Shown piece after piece: positions 1 to 6,503 of a stretch of 9,748 nucleotides of DNA. This stretch comes from Alphaproteobacteria bacterium (GTDB lineage Bacteria > Pseudomonadota > Alphaproteobacteria > UBA8366 > JADFVY01). Below the pieces are notes generated by a model. It made no database searches, had not been told where the DNA came from, and saw only the letters and a program-made list of their open reading frames with translations. Position 1 is the stretch's first letter. Every line of letters begins with the position of its first letter. The stretch spans positions 1-9,748 of the forward strand of contig JAOUMF010000037.1 in NCBI GenBank assembly GCA_029881615.1. Reading direction: 5' to 3'. The position numbers and the translations under genes were made by a program.

Positions 1-397
1 GGTCCATGTGGAAGCCACGCCGCATGTTCACCGCACGATCCAGCTGATCAAAAGCCTGGGCAAGAAAGCCGGGGTCTCGCTGAACCCCTCGACCCCGGTT
101 TCGGCCATCGATTACCTGCTCGACGACGTCGACATGGTGCTGGTGATGAGCGTCAATCCCGGTTTCGGCGGACAGTCCTTCATCGAATCGCAACTGGACA
201 AGCTGGCGGAATTGCGCCGCCGCATCGACGATTCGGGCCGCGTTATCGACCTGGAAGTCGACGGCGGGATCAATTTCGACACCGCGCCGCGTGCAATCGC
301 CGCCGGCGCCGACGTGCTGGTAGCGGGCACGGCGACCTTCACCGGCGGCCCTGGCGAGTACGAGGCCAATATCCGCCGGCTACGCGGCGACCGCTGA
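1..397 (+). CDS. rpe: Ribulose-phosphate 3-epimerase, 3' part (partial at left edge)
   Basis: The enzyme interconverts D-ribulose 5-phosphate and D-xylulose 5-phosphate in the cytoplasm (pentose phosphate pathway; Calvin cycle where present). The reading frame is open from base 2 and begins inside the protein, at VHVEATPHVHRTIQLIK, so the true start lies left of the window. About 131 codons are visible. The family is usually about 220 residues, so roughly the first 90 are missing. Visible family signatures of this TIM barrel are the H-V-E-A strand near the metal site, the MSVNPGFGGQSFI loop, and LEVDGGI, whose Asp is the second catalytic acid/base in characterised epimerases. The C-terminal AGTATFTG segment forms part of the phosphate-binding end. 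The stop TGA is followed after 4 nt by the heparinase-like gene on the same strand, which suggests cotranscription. Nothing in the visible part looks degraded. Confidence 0.95.
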   Translation, partial: VHVEATPHVHRTIQLIKSLGKKAGVSLNPSTPVSAIDYLLDDVDMVLVMSVNPGFGGQSFIESQLDKLAELRRRIDDSGRVIDLEVDGGINFDTAPRAIAAGADVLVAGTATFTGGPGEYEANIRRLRGDR

Positions 398-401
398 GCC
401 C

Positions 402-2048
402 ATGGCCGGTCTTCCGGCACGTGCCCGCACGGGACTCCATCAACTGCTTCGCCGGACGGCGCAGCGACTGTTTGCGCTGCCCGGCTATCGCCTGACGCTG
501 ATCGGGCGGTCCCCCGCAACATTGCAGATGTCACCCTCCGACCCCTGGCCGGGACGCGCCGACCATGGCGCCGCCATCATGGCCGGGCGGTTTCGCTTCG
601 CCGCCTGGGAACCGGCCGCCGGCGACGATATCTGGGACCCGCCGGGGGCGCCGCCGGAATGGCTGGCGGCAATGCATGGCTTCGTATGGCTTCGCGATCT
701 GACCATGCTGGGCGGCGCGGAAGCCCGCCAGTCGGCACGCCGCTTGACCGCGGACTGGATCGATCACCATGAAAGCTGGTCCTTGCCGGCCTGGCGCAGC
801 GATGTTGTTGCCGACCGAATCACCGCCTGGCTTTCCTGCTACGACACCTTTTTCGCCAGCGGCGAGGATGATTTCCGCCAGGCCGTCGTTACCTCGACCG
901 CGGCCCAGCTTCGCCATCTCGACCGCGCCTGGCGGCTTGAAACAGACGGCGCCGCGCGCATTACCGCATTGAAGGGCCTTGTTTACGGCGCCCTTTGCCT
1001 GAATGGCCGTGAACTGGCCGAACAGCGGCTGGCGCTTCTCGAGGGAGAGCTGGAACGTCAGGTTCTGGCCGATGGCGGCCATGTGGAACGCAGCCCGGCC
1101 AAGCTGTTGGCGGTACTGCGCGATCTGCTGGAAATCAGGGCGGCGCTGGGAGCCGCGCAATATGAGGTGCCCGAGCCCCTGCAGCAGGCCATTGACCGGA
1201 TGGCGCCGATGCTGCGCTATCTGCGCGGCGGCGACGGCGCGCTGGCGCGCTTCAACGGAACCGGCAGCGAGGATTCGCTTATTCTCAGCGCCGCGCTGGA
1301 ACAGGCCAGCCCGCGCGGCAAGCCGGCGGCACGCGCCCCCGCGACAAGTTTCGAGCGGATATCGGCCGGACGGCTGACGGCCCTGGTCGATGCCGGCACC
1401 CCGCCCGAGCCGCCCTTTGACCAGGGCGCCCATGCCGGCGCGCTGAGCCTGGAAGTGACGATCGGGCGCGAGCGGCTGATCGTGAATTGCGGCGCCGCGG
1501 TATGCAACGGAACCCGGTGGCAGTTGGCCGAGCGCGCCACCGCCGCCCATTCCACCGTCACGATCAATGACCGGAATTCCAGTGAGCTGTTGAACAACGG
1601 CCATATCGGGGGCCGGGTCGCCCGGGTAACGGTGGACAGGGACAGCGGGGACGGCGCGACCCTGCTGGATATGAGCCATGACGGTTATCAGCGTTCGGAT
1701 GGCATCACCCATCGACGCCGGATTTTCCTGTCGGCGGACGGGTCCGATCTGCGGGGTGAGGACACCTTGACCGGACATAGCGGCGTGCCTTTCGCCGTGC
1801 GATTCCACCTGCATCCCGCCGTCAACGCGACACTTTTACAAAGCGGCAAGGATGCGCTGCTGCGCCTGCCGCGCGACGGTGGCTGGCGGCTGCGTTGCAG
1901 CGAGCCGCTGGCGCTTGCCGAAAGCATCTATTTCGAGGACGCGCCGGAACCCAGACGGGCGAGCCAGGTGGTCATCTCCGGGGTTACGGGGAATGGCGCG
2001 ACCACGATCAAATGGGCGCTGCGGCCCGAAACCAGGCGCGACGGATAG
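402..2048 (+). CDS. Heparinase II/III family protein
   Basis: This 548-residue protein resembles the heparinase II/III polysaccharide-lyase-like family. The N-terminal two thirds are helix-rich, as expected for an alpha/alpha toroid. The C-terminal part, from about residue 315, is rich in beta strands and matches the heparinase II/III-like beta-sandwich. Recognisable motifs are DGGHVERSP (residues 224-232), AAHSTVTIND (His383) and FHLHP (His469, His471). In characterised PL12 lyases the first motif is typically followed by a Tyr-His pair. Here it reads SPAKLL, so the usual tyrosine is not visible and lyase activity is uncertain. I see no convincing signal peptide: the N-terminus is Arg-rich and lacks a clear hydrophobic core. 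ATG at 402 is chosen because it lies 4 nt after the rpe stop; no clear Shine-Dalgarno precedes it, so translation may be coupled to rpe. The substrate is unknown. Members of this family are, to my recollection, common beside purH in Alphaproteobacteria. Confidence 0.85.
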   Translation: MAGLPARARTGLHQLLRRTAQRLFALPGYRLTLIGRSPATLQMSPSDPWPGRADHGAAIMAGRFRFAAWEPAAGDDIWDPPGAPPEWLAAMHGFVWLRDLTMLGGAEARQSARRLTADWIDHHESWSLPAWRSDVVADRITAWLSCYDTFFASGEDDFRQAVVTSTAAQLRHLDRAWRLETDGAARITALKGLVYGALCLNGRELAEQRLALLEGELERQVLADGGHVERSPAKLLAVLRDLLEIRAALGAAQYEVPEPLQQAIDRMAPMLRYLRGGDGALARFNGTGSEDSLILSAALEQASPRGKPAARAPATSFERISAGRLTALVDAGTPPEPPFDQGAHAGALSLEVTIGRERLIVNCGAAVCNGTRWQLAERATAAHSTVTINDRNSSELLNNGHIGGRVARVTVDRDSGDGATLLDMSHDGYQRSDGITHRRRIFLSADGSDLRGEDTLTGHSGVPFAVRFHLHPAVNATLLQSGKDALLRLPRDGGWRLRCSEPLALAESIYFEDAPEPRRASQVVISGVTGNGATTIKWALRPETRRDG

Positions 2049-2060
2049 ACGCGACACTGC

Positions 2061-2079
2061 CCCTTGTCACGGCCAAGGG
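2061..2079. promoter_or_regulatory. Inverted repeat in the purH upstream gap
   Basis: CCCTTG (2061-2066) and CAAGGG (2074-2079) form a perfect 6-bp dyad around a 7-nt centre. The left arm overlaps the candidate -35 box and the right arm lies in the promoter spacer. It could be an operator, or a weak hairpin after the heparinase-like gene. There is no T-run behind it, so an ordinary intrinsic terminator is unlikely. Confidence 0.3.
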
Positions 2080-2092
2080 CGCCCTCTATTAA
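2064..2092 (+). promoter_or_regulatory. Candidate sigma-70-type promoter for purH
   Basis: TTGTCA at 2064-2069 matches five of six bases of the -35 consensus. It is followed after exactly 17 nt by TATTAA at 2087-2092, which matches four of six bases of the -10 consensus. Transcription would begin near 2099, leaving a leader of roughly 40 nt before purH. The assignment rests only on consensus and spacing in the 92-nt gap between the heparinase-like gene and purH. Alphaproteobacterial promoters are often poorly conserved, so this is tentative. Confidence 0.4.
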
Positions 2093-2140
2093 ACCCCTTC
2101 ATCGATCCTGTTTCCAAACGGCACATTGGGGGATTCAGCA

Positions 2141-3694
2141 ATGTCCGACCAGAAAATCGCCTGCGCCCTGATCTCGGTCTCCGACAAATCCGGACTGGTG
2201 GAGTTCGCACAGTTCCTGGCCAGCAACGGCGTTGCAATCCTGTCCACCGGCGGTTCGGCCAAGATGCTGCGCGAGGCGGACATAGCGGTCACGGAAGTTT
2301 CCGACCATACCGGCTTTCCGGAAATCATGGACGGGCGCGTCAAGACCCTGCATCCGTCGATCCATGGCGGGTTACTGGGGCGGCGCGACGACAAACAGCA
2401 CAAGCTGGCCATGTCGATCCATGGCATCACGCCGATCGATCTGCTGGTCGTGAATCTCTATCCCTTCGAGGAAACCGTCGCGCGCGGCGGCGATTTCGAT
2501 GCCTGCATCGAGAATATCGATATCGGCGGCCCGGCGTTGATTCGCGGCGCCTCGAAAAACCATGAATTCGTCACCGTCGTCACCGGAACCGGGGATTATC
2601 AGGCGGTAATGGACGAGATGGCGAAGAACAACGGCGCCACCACGCTGAAGCTTCGCCGGCATCTGGCCGCCAAGGCCTATGCCCATACCGGCGCATACGA
2701 CGCCGCCATCGCCGGCTGGTTTGCCCGCGAGCTGAATCAGGACCTGCCCGATCCCCTGGCCATGGGCGGCCAGTTGAAACAAACCCTGCGTTATGGCGAG
2801 AATCCGCACCAGAAGGCCGCCTTTTATATCGGTGGCGCGGCGCGGCCGGGTGTCGCCAGCGCCGAACAGGTTCAGGGCAAGGAGTTGAGCTTCAATAACC
2901 TCAACGATACCGACGCGGCGTTCGAGCTGGTGGCCGAGTTCGACAAGCCGGCGATCGCGATCATCAAACATGCCAACCCCGCCGGCGTCGCCGAGGCCGA
3001 CAGCCTGACGGCCGCCTATGCCAGCGCGCTGGCCTGCGACCCGGTCAGCGCGTTTGGCGGCATCATCGCCGCCAACCGCGAACTGGACGCCGACACCGCG
3101 CGCCAGATCGCCGAACTGTTCGCCGAAGTCGTGATCGCGCCGGGCGCCAGCGAGGAGGCAATGGCGATTCTGTCGGAAAAGAAGGCGCTGCGCCTGCTGC
3201 TGACCGACGGTATGCCCGACCCGGCGCAGGCCGGCCTGACCGCCCGCTCGCTTGCCGGCGGCTATCTGGTGCAGACCCGCGACAATGGACGCATCACCCA
3301 GACGGGCCTGAAAACCGTCACCAAGCGCGCGCCCACCGCCGCCGAACTGCGCGACATGCTGTTCGGCTGGAAGGTCTGCAAGCATGTGAAGTCGAACGCC
3401 ATCGTCTATGCCCGCGACAACGCCACGGTGGGGATCGGCGCCGGCCAGATGAGCCGGGTCGATTCGGTGCGCATCGCCGCGCATAAATCCAGCCAGCATG
3501 CCGGCACGCAAGGGTCCGTGGTGGCTTCCGACGCCTTCTTCCCCTTCGCCGACGGCCTGCTGTCGGCCATCGAGGCCGGCGCCACCGCGGCGATTCAGCC
3601 CGGTGGCTCGGTCCGCGACGAGGAAGTCATCAAGGCCGCCGACGAGGCCGGCATCGCCATGGTCTACACCGGAATGCGCCATTTCCGGCACTGA
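2141..3694 (+). CDS. purH: Bifunctional AICAR formyltransferase / IMP cyclohydrolase
   Basis: PurH catalyses the last two steps of de novo IMP synthesis in the cytoplasm. AICAR is formylated from 10-formyl-tetrahydrofolate to FAICAR, which is then cyclised to IMP. The protein has 517 residues, close to the usual 510-530. The N-terminal cyclohydrolase domain (about 1-200) has an MGS-like fold with [15 protein letters not shown], and GRVKTLHP, whose Lys68 matches the conserved active-site lysine. The C-terminal transformylase domain shows [23 protein letters not shown], the catalytic Lys-His pair in IIKHANPAG (Lys276-His277), [21 protein letters not shown], and the C-terminal [13 protein letters not shown] and MRHFRH. 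Start: ATG 2141 gives the family N-terminus and follows GGGGGA (2128-2133) with 7 nt spacing. An in-frame TTG at 2126 adds five residues but lies against that site, so I reject it. The gene is convergent with the next one, with stop codons 10 nt apart. All expected motifs are intact. Confidence 0.98.
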   Translation: MSDQKIACALISVSDKSGLVEFAQFLASNGVAILSTGGSAKMLREADIAVTEVSDHTGFPEIMDGRVKTLHPSIHGGLLGRRDDKQHKLAMSIHGITPIDLLVVNLYPFEETVARGGDFDACIENIDIGGPALIRGASKNHEFVTVVTGTGDYQAVMDEMAKNNGATTLKLRRHLAAKAYAHTGAYDAAIAGWFARELNQDLPDPLAMGGQLKQTLRYGENPHQKAAFYIGGAARPGVASAEQVQGKELSFNNLNDTDAAFELVAEFDKPAIAIIKHANPAGVAEADSLTAAYASALACDPVSAFGGIIAANRELDADTARQIAELFAEVVIAPGASEEAMAILSEKKALRLLLTDGMPDPAQAGLTARSLAGGYLVQTRDNGRITQTGLKTVTKRAPTAAELRDMLFGWKVCKHVKSNAIVYARDNATVGIGAGQMSRVDSVRIAAHKSSQHAGTQGSVVASDAFFPFADGLLSAIEAGATAAIQPGGSVRDEEVIKAADEAGIAMVYTGMRHFRH

Positions 3695-3704
3695 GGCGCT
3701 TTTC

Positions 3705-4811
3705 TCAACGCCGCCACCGCAGCAGGTCGCGCCAGCCGGCCCTGGTTTTCAGGCCCTTGCGGTGAAAATAGACCAGCTGGGCGAAGGCGCGCATCGGCGG
3801 CAGGCCCAAGGTCCAGTCGTAGAACCAGTTCGGCGGGTCGCGATCGAGGCTACGGCGCAACAACGCCTTCCAGCGATAGCGCGGATATTCGCGGGCCAGC
3901 ACAAGGCCGGGGTCGGGGCCGTTATCGAGAAGATGGTCTGAAATCACCTGCGCCGCCCGGCGCCCGTAACGAAAGGCCGGATGAATGCCGCCCGCGGTAA
4001 GCGGCGAGACCAGGCCGGCGGCATCGCCGACCAGCAACACCCGTTCGGCCGCAAAGGGCCGGACCATGCCGCCGACCGGTATTGGGCCGCTGCGCCGTTC
4101 GACAACCCTGGCATTCGAGAAATCGTAGACGTCTCGCAGCTTTTCAATCAGGGCTTCGGTGCTGGGCTTTTCCCCCAGCCGGCCGGCCAGCCCCACCTGG
4201 GTAACGCCGACGCCGGGCACCGCCCAGCCGATATAGCCGGGCGCCAGGTTGCTATCGAGAAAACAGTTCAGCCGGTCCTGCTCGACACCTTCCACGCCCT
4301 CGAACTCGGTCTCGACGCCGACCAGCATGCGGGTATTGACCCCCAGCCCGAAACAGCGCGCCACCTGCGAGCGCGCGCCATCGGCGCCGACCAGATAGCG
4401 CGCGCGGATGGACGGCTTGTCGAGAACGATCTCGTCGCCCTCGCGCCGGGCCCCGTCGAAGGCCTGGCCGAAGACCAGTTCCGCCCCGGCCCCGGCCGCC
4501 TGCTCGGCCAGCCAACGCAACAGCCCGCGCGTGTCGGCGGCGAGAAAATAATAGCCCGGCGAATCGAGATCGAACCGCTTCATCCCCGGCGCATAAAGCC
4601 GCACGCCATGCACCTTGCGGGTAAATTCCTTCGGGATATGAAGTTCGTCGGCGGCCTCCTTGACGATAATCCCAGTGGTGTGGAGCTGAATACCGGCTTC
4701 GGCCTTCTTTTCGATCACCAGAACCTTCAGTCCGCGCTGGGCGGCAACGCGCGCGCAGACCAGCCCGGCATACCCGGCACCGATTATTACGATATCGTAA
4801 CTATTATTCAA
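3705..4811 (-). CDS. FAD-dependent oxidoreductase, geranylgeranyl reductase-like
   Basis: This 368-residue flavoprotein belongs to the PHBH-fold group and most resembles the geranylgeranyl reductase family, whose members hydrogenate isoprenoid double bonds of lipids or chlorophyll precursors. Visible features are the N-terminal dinucleotide-binding GAGYAG (residues 11-16) with Glu34 ending the second strand, the DG motif GADGARS (142-148), and the GD motif VLLVGDAAGLVSPLTAGGI (258-276). APGYIGWAVP (190-199) recalls the Y-x-W-x-F-P substrate-side motif of geranylgeranyl reductases. The start must be TTG at 4811: the beta1 strand YDIVIIGAG begins only four residues later, and no ATG or GTG lies nearby in frame. 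GGGAG (4820-4824) sits 8 nt upstream. The TTG overlaps the TGA of the transporter gene (TTGA), implying one transcript and translational coupling. The substrate is unknown; isoprenoid lipid, quinone or carotenoid-like molecules are possible. It lacks the long C-terminal extension of some FixC-type members. Confidence 0.85.
   Translation of the reverse strand: MNNSYDIVIIGAGYAGLVCARVAAQRGLKVLVIEKKAEAGIQLHTTGIIVKEAADELHIPKEFTRKVHGVRLYAPGMKRFDLDSPGYYFLAADTRGLLRWLAEQAAGAGAELVFGQAFDGARREGDEIVLDKPSIRARYLVGADGARSQVARCFGLGVNTRMLVGVETEFEGVEGVEQDRLNCFLDSNLAPGYIGWAVPGVGVTQVGLAGRLGEKPSTEALIEKLRDVYDFSNARVVERRSGPIPVGGMVRPFAAERVLLVGDAAGLVSPLTAGGIHPAFRYGRRAAQVISDHLLDNGPDPGLVLAREYPRYRWKALLRRSLDRDPPNWFYDWTLGLPPMRAFAQLVYFHRKGLKTRAGWRDLLRWRR
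4787..4800. repeat. 14-bp perfect palindrome at the start of the FAD oxidoreductase gene
   Basis: TTACGATATCGTAA reads the same on both strands. It covers the end of codon 4 to the start of codon 9 of the flavoprotein gene, about 11 nt after its TTG start codon. It may simply reflect the codons for Tyr-Asp-Ile-Val, or it may be a protein-binding site or a small mRNA hairpin near the start. Confidence 0.6.
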
Positions 4812-6061
4812 TTTTTGGGCTCCCGCACCGGTATCAGCAACAGCAGGCCGACCCCGAGAAAGACCAGCACGGTCGCCATGCCGGCCCGCTGGCTATCGAA
4901 CAGGCTGGTGGCGAAACCGAAGACGATTGGCCCCATGAAGGACGTCGCCCGGCCCGACAGGGCGTAAAGGCCGAACATCTCGGTGCGCAGCTCTTCGGGC
5001 GCCAGGCGCGCCATCATGGACCGGCTGGCCGATTGCGCCGGTCCGACGAACACCCCCAGCGCCATGCCGATATAGAGAAAGCCGCTTTTCGACTCGACGA
5101 CCAACGCCGCCGCGCCCAGCCCGATCAAGGCAATCAGCGAGATCACGATCACCGCTTTGGCGCCGATCTTGTCGTCGGCCCAGGCAAAGCCCAGCGCGCC
5201 GAGCCCGGCGGTCACATTAAGCGCGATCCCGAATTGCACGACCTCGCCGAAATCCATGCCGAAGGTTCCCGCGGCATAGATCCCGCCGACCGCGAACAGC
5301 GTCACCAGCCCGTCGGCATAAAACATTCTGGCCACCAGAAAGCGCAGGATCATGCCGTATTCGCGGATATCGCGAAGCGTGGCGCGAAGCGTGGCCAGCC
5401 CTTCGCGCACGGCGCGCCCCGCGCCGAGGCCGGTCGCCGCCCGGTCCGGGGTGAACAGGAACAAGGGCAGGGAAAACAGCCCGAACCAGGCGGCAGCCAG
5501 CAAAACGACGGCGCGCACATGGGCCGCGGCTTCGGTCGGGATGCCGAACAGCGGAGTCTCGGCCTTGACGAACCCGAACAGCGCGATCACCAGACAGGTC
5601 AATCCGCCCGCATAGCCCAGCGCCCAGCCCCAGCCGGATACCCGCCCCACCCGGCCGGGGCCGGCGAGGTCGGGCAGCATTGCGTTGTAGAACACCATGC
5701 CGAATTCGAAGGCGATACTGGACAGCGTCACGAAGACCAGGGCCCACATGATATCGGCGGAATCCGGGCGCGTGAACCACAGCATCGCGGTGGTCGTCAC
5801 GCCAATCAGGGTCAGCACCGCCAGCCAGGGTTTGCGCCGGCCGCCGCGATCGGCGATGGCGCCCAGCACGGGGCTGAGCAGCGCGACCACCAGCCCGGCA
5901 ATGCCGACCGCATAGCCCCAGGCCGCGGTGCCCGACTCGGGGGTTTCGGCCACGGCGGTGGTGAAATAGGCGCCGAACACAAAGGTCGTCACGACGGTGG
6001 GATAGGCCGAATTGGCCCAGTCATAAAGGCACCAGGAAAAAACCGCCCGCTTCCCCGCCAT
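4808..6061 (-). CDS. UMF1-family major facilitator transporter
   Basis: This is an inner-membrane transporter of 417 residues. The N-terminal FSWCLYDWANSAYPTVV (residues 8-24) is characteristic of the UMF1 (unknown major facilitator 1, Atg22-like) family. The loop after the second or third membrane helix, GAIADRGGRRKPW, corresponds to MFS motif A. About twelve hydrophobic segments alternate with short loops. The central cytoplasmic loop is longer and charged (near AVREGLATLRATLRDIREYG) and splits the two six-helix halves. The substrate is unknown: the eukaryotic relatives export amino acids from the vacuole, but most bacterial members are uncharacterised. Start choice: ATG 6061 gives the family-typical short N-terminus and has GGAGAGG (6071-6077) 9 nt upstream. 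Alternatives in the same frame are ATG 6079, ATG 6082 and TTG 6088, which add up to nine residues. It is the first gene of a two-gene operon with the flavoreductase, whose TTG start overlaps its stop. Confidence 0.88.
   Translation of the reverse strand: MAGKRAVFSWCLYDWANSAYPTVVTTFVFGAYFTTAVAETPESGTAAWGYAVGIAGLVVALLSPVLGAIADRGGRRKPWLAVLTLIGVTTTAMLWFTRPDSADIMWALVFVTLSSIAFEFGMVFYNAMLPDLAGPGRVGRVSGWGWALGYAGGLTCLVIALFGFVKAETPLFGIPTEAAAHVRAVVLLAAAWFGLFSLPLFLFTPDRAATGLGAGRAVREGLATLRATLRDIREYGMILRFLVARMFYADGLVTLFAVGGIYAAGTFGMDFGEVVQFGIALNVTAGLGALGFAWADDKIGAKAVIVISLIALIGLGAAALVVESKSGFLYIGMALGVFVGPAQSASRSMMARLAPEELRTEMFGLYALSGRATSFMGPIVFGFATSLFDSQRAGMATVLVFLGVGLLLLIPVREPKN
4820..4824 (-). promoter_or_regulatory. 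Ribosome binding site supporting the TTG start of the FAD oxidoreductase
   Basis: GGGAG on the minus strand lies inside the last codons of the transporter gene, 8 nt before TTG 4811. Its spacing supports this unusual start. The base composition turns AT-rich from the site onward, which would keep the start region free of strong mRNA structure. Confidence 0.5.
5371..5394. repeat. 12-bp tandem duplication inside the transporter gene
   Basis: CGCGAAGCGTGG occurs twice back to back (5371-5382 and 5383-5394) without mismatch. On the minus strand it encodes the residues ATLR twice, in the charged central cytoplasmic loop of the UMF1 transporter. The unit is a multiple of three, so copy-number change would keep the frame. 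Confidence 0.8.
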
Positions 6062-6070
6062 GTCTTTTCG

Positions 6071-6077
6071 CCTCTCC
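6071..6077 (-). promoter_or_regulatory. Ribosome binding site deciding the UMF1 transporter start
   Basis: GGAGAGG on the minus strand lies 9 nt before ATG 6061 and is the reason for preferring that start over ATG 6079 or 6082. A weaker GAAGGG at 6093-6098 could serve ATG 6082 with 10 nt spacing, so the longer form is not excluded. Confidence 0.5.
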
Positions 6078-6081
6078 ATCA

Positions 6082-6110
6082 TTGGCAACCGACCCTTCTG
6101 TCCATACCAT
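6082..6110 (+). promoter_or_regulatory. Candidate sigma-70-type promoter for the YbjQ-like gene
   Basis: TTGGCA at 6082-6087 matches five of six -35 bases. After 17 nt it is followed by TACCAT at 6105-6110, which matches four of six -10 bases. Transcription would start near 6117 with a leader of roughly 47 nt. The elements lie in the divergent gap, overlapping the 5' region of the oppositely transcribed transporter gene. I could not identify a matching minus-strand promoter with confidence. Confidence 0.4.
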
Positions 6111-6150
6111 GAGGGGCAATCGCTTAGAAACTGTTGACGTGAAACGAAAT

Positions 6151-6158
6151 AAAGGAGG
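6151..6158 (+). promoter_or_regulatory. Strong ribosome binding site of the YbjQ-like gene
   Basis: AAAGGAGG lies 5 nt before ATG 6164. It is the strongest Shine-Dalgarno match in the window and fixes the start of the small gene. It suggests efficient translation. Confidence 0.8.
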
Positions 6159-6163
6159 CGGCG

Positions 6164-6484
6164 ATGCTGATCGTGACGACCGACAATATCCAGGGCAAGG
6201 AGATCGAGGAATATCTGGGGCTGGTTGCCGGCCAGGCGGTCTATGGCGCCAACTTCCTGCGCGACTTTTTCGCCGGCATCACCGACGTGATCGGTGGCCG
6301 GTCCGGCGGCTATGAATCGGTGCTGATGGACGGCGCGGCGGCGGCGATCAAGGATATGGAAGGCTACGCCAATGAACTGGGCGCCAACGCCGTCATCGGT
6401 GTCAGCATCGACTATGAATCCATGGGCAAGGACAATTCCATGCTGATGGTCTCGGTCACCGGCACGGCGGTAAGGATTACATAA
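6164..6484 (+). CDS. UPF0145 / YbjQ-like small protein
   Basis: This 106-residue protein matches the UPF0145 (YbjQ) family in length and layout. It has an N-terminal beta strand MLIVTTDNIQGKEI, then YLGLVAGQAVYGANFLRDFFAGI, a glycine-rich turn (IGGRSGGYE), a helix with AIKDMEGYANELGANAVIGV, and a closing strand MLMVSVTGTAVRI. Relatives form small beta-rich oligomers and are often labelled putative heavy-metal-binding. This copy contains no Cys and no His, so that label has little support here. The role is unknown and the protein is probably cytoplasmic, since there is no signal peptide or membrane helix. The start is secure: ATG 6164 follows AAAGGAGG by 5 nt. The gene appears monocistronic, divergent from the UMF1 transporter and convergent with the glutamate dehydrogenase, with stop codons 10 nt apart. 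Confidence 0.88.
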   Translation: MLIVTTDNIQGKEIEEYLGLVAGQAVYGANFLRDFFAGITDVIGGRSGGYESVLMDGAAAAIKDMEGYANELGANAVIGVSIDYESMGKDNSMLMVSVTGTAVRIT

Positions 6485-6487
6485 GCC

Positions 6488-6503
6488 GGGCGGATCACCG
6501 CCC
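6488..6503. other. Short GC hairpin between convergent genes
   Basis: GGGCGG (6488-6493) and CCGCCC (6498-6503) are perfect complements around the 4-nt loop ATCA. The glutamate dehydrogenase stop codon (TGA on the minus strand, 6495-6497) lies inside the loop, and the structure starts 3 nt after the TAA of the YbjQ-like gene. No T-run follows on either strand, so this is not a classical intrinsic terminator. It could still protect 3' ends or slow RNA polymerase. Confidence 0.35.

Noticed and set aside
531..1814. Long minus-strand open frame (427 codons) opposite the heparinase-like gene
   Set aside because: It is antisense to a gene with recognisable family motifs, and its translation has low-complexity Gly/Ala/Arg/Gln composition with no domain I recognise. 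This is typical of shadow frames in GC-rich DNA.
2126..2140. TTG 2126 as an earlier purH start
   Set aside because: It would add only five residues not typical of the family, and it lies directly against the GGGGGA site that serves ATG 2141.
2372..3691. Long minus-strand open frame (439 codons) opposite purH
   Set aside because: It is antisense to an intact, highly conserved purH. The translation is Gly/Asp/Arg-rich and resembles no family.
3695..3712. GGCG/CGCC pair after purH as a terminator
   Set aside because: The stem is only 4 bp with a 10-nt loop. The short T-run is inside the loop rather than after the stem, so it does not make an intrinsic terminator.
5033..6112. Plus-strand open frame (359 codons) opposite the transporter gene
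   Set aside because: The translation is extremely rich in His, Gln, Gly and Arg, as expected when a hydrophobic membrane-protein gene is read backwards. It is not a real gene.
6134..6139. TTGACG as a -35 box for the YbjQ-like gene
   Set aside because: With 17 nt spacing the -10 would fall in the Shine-Dalgarno and pre-start bases, which are GC-rich and do not match. TTGGCA/TACCAT upstream fits better.
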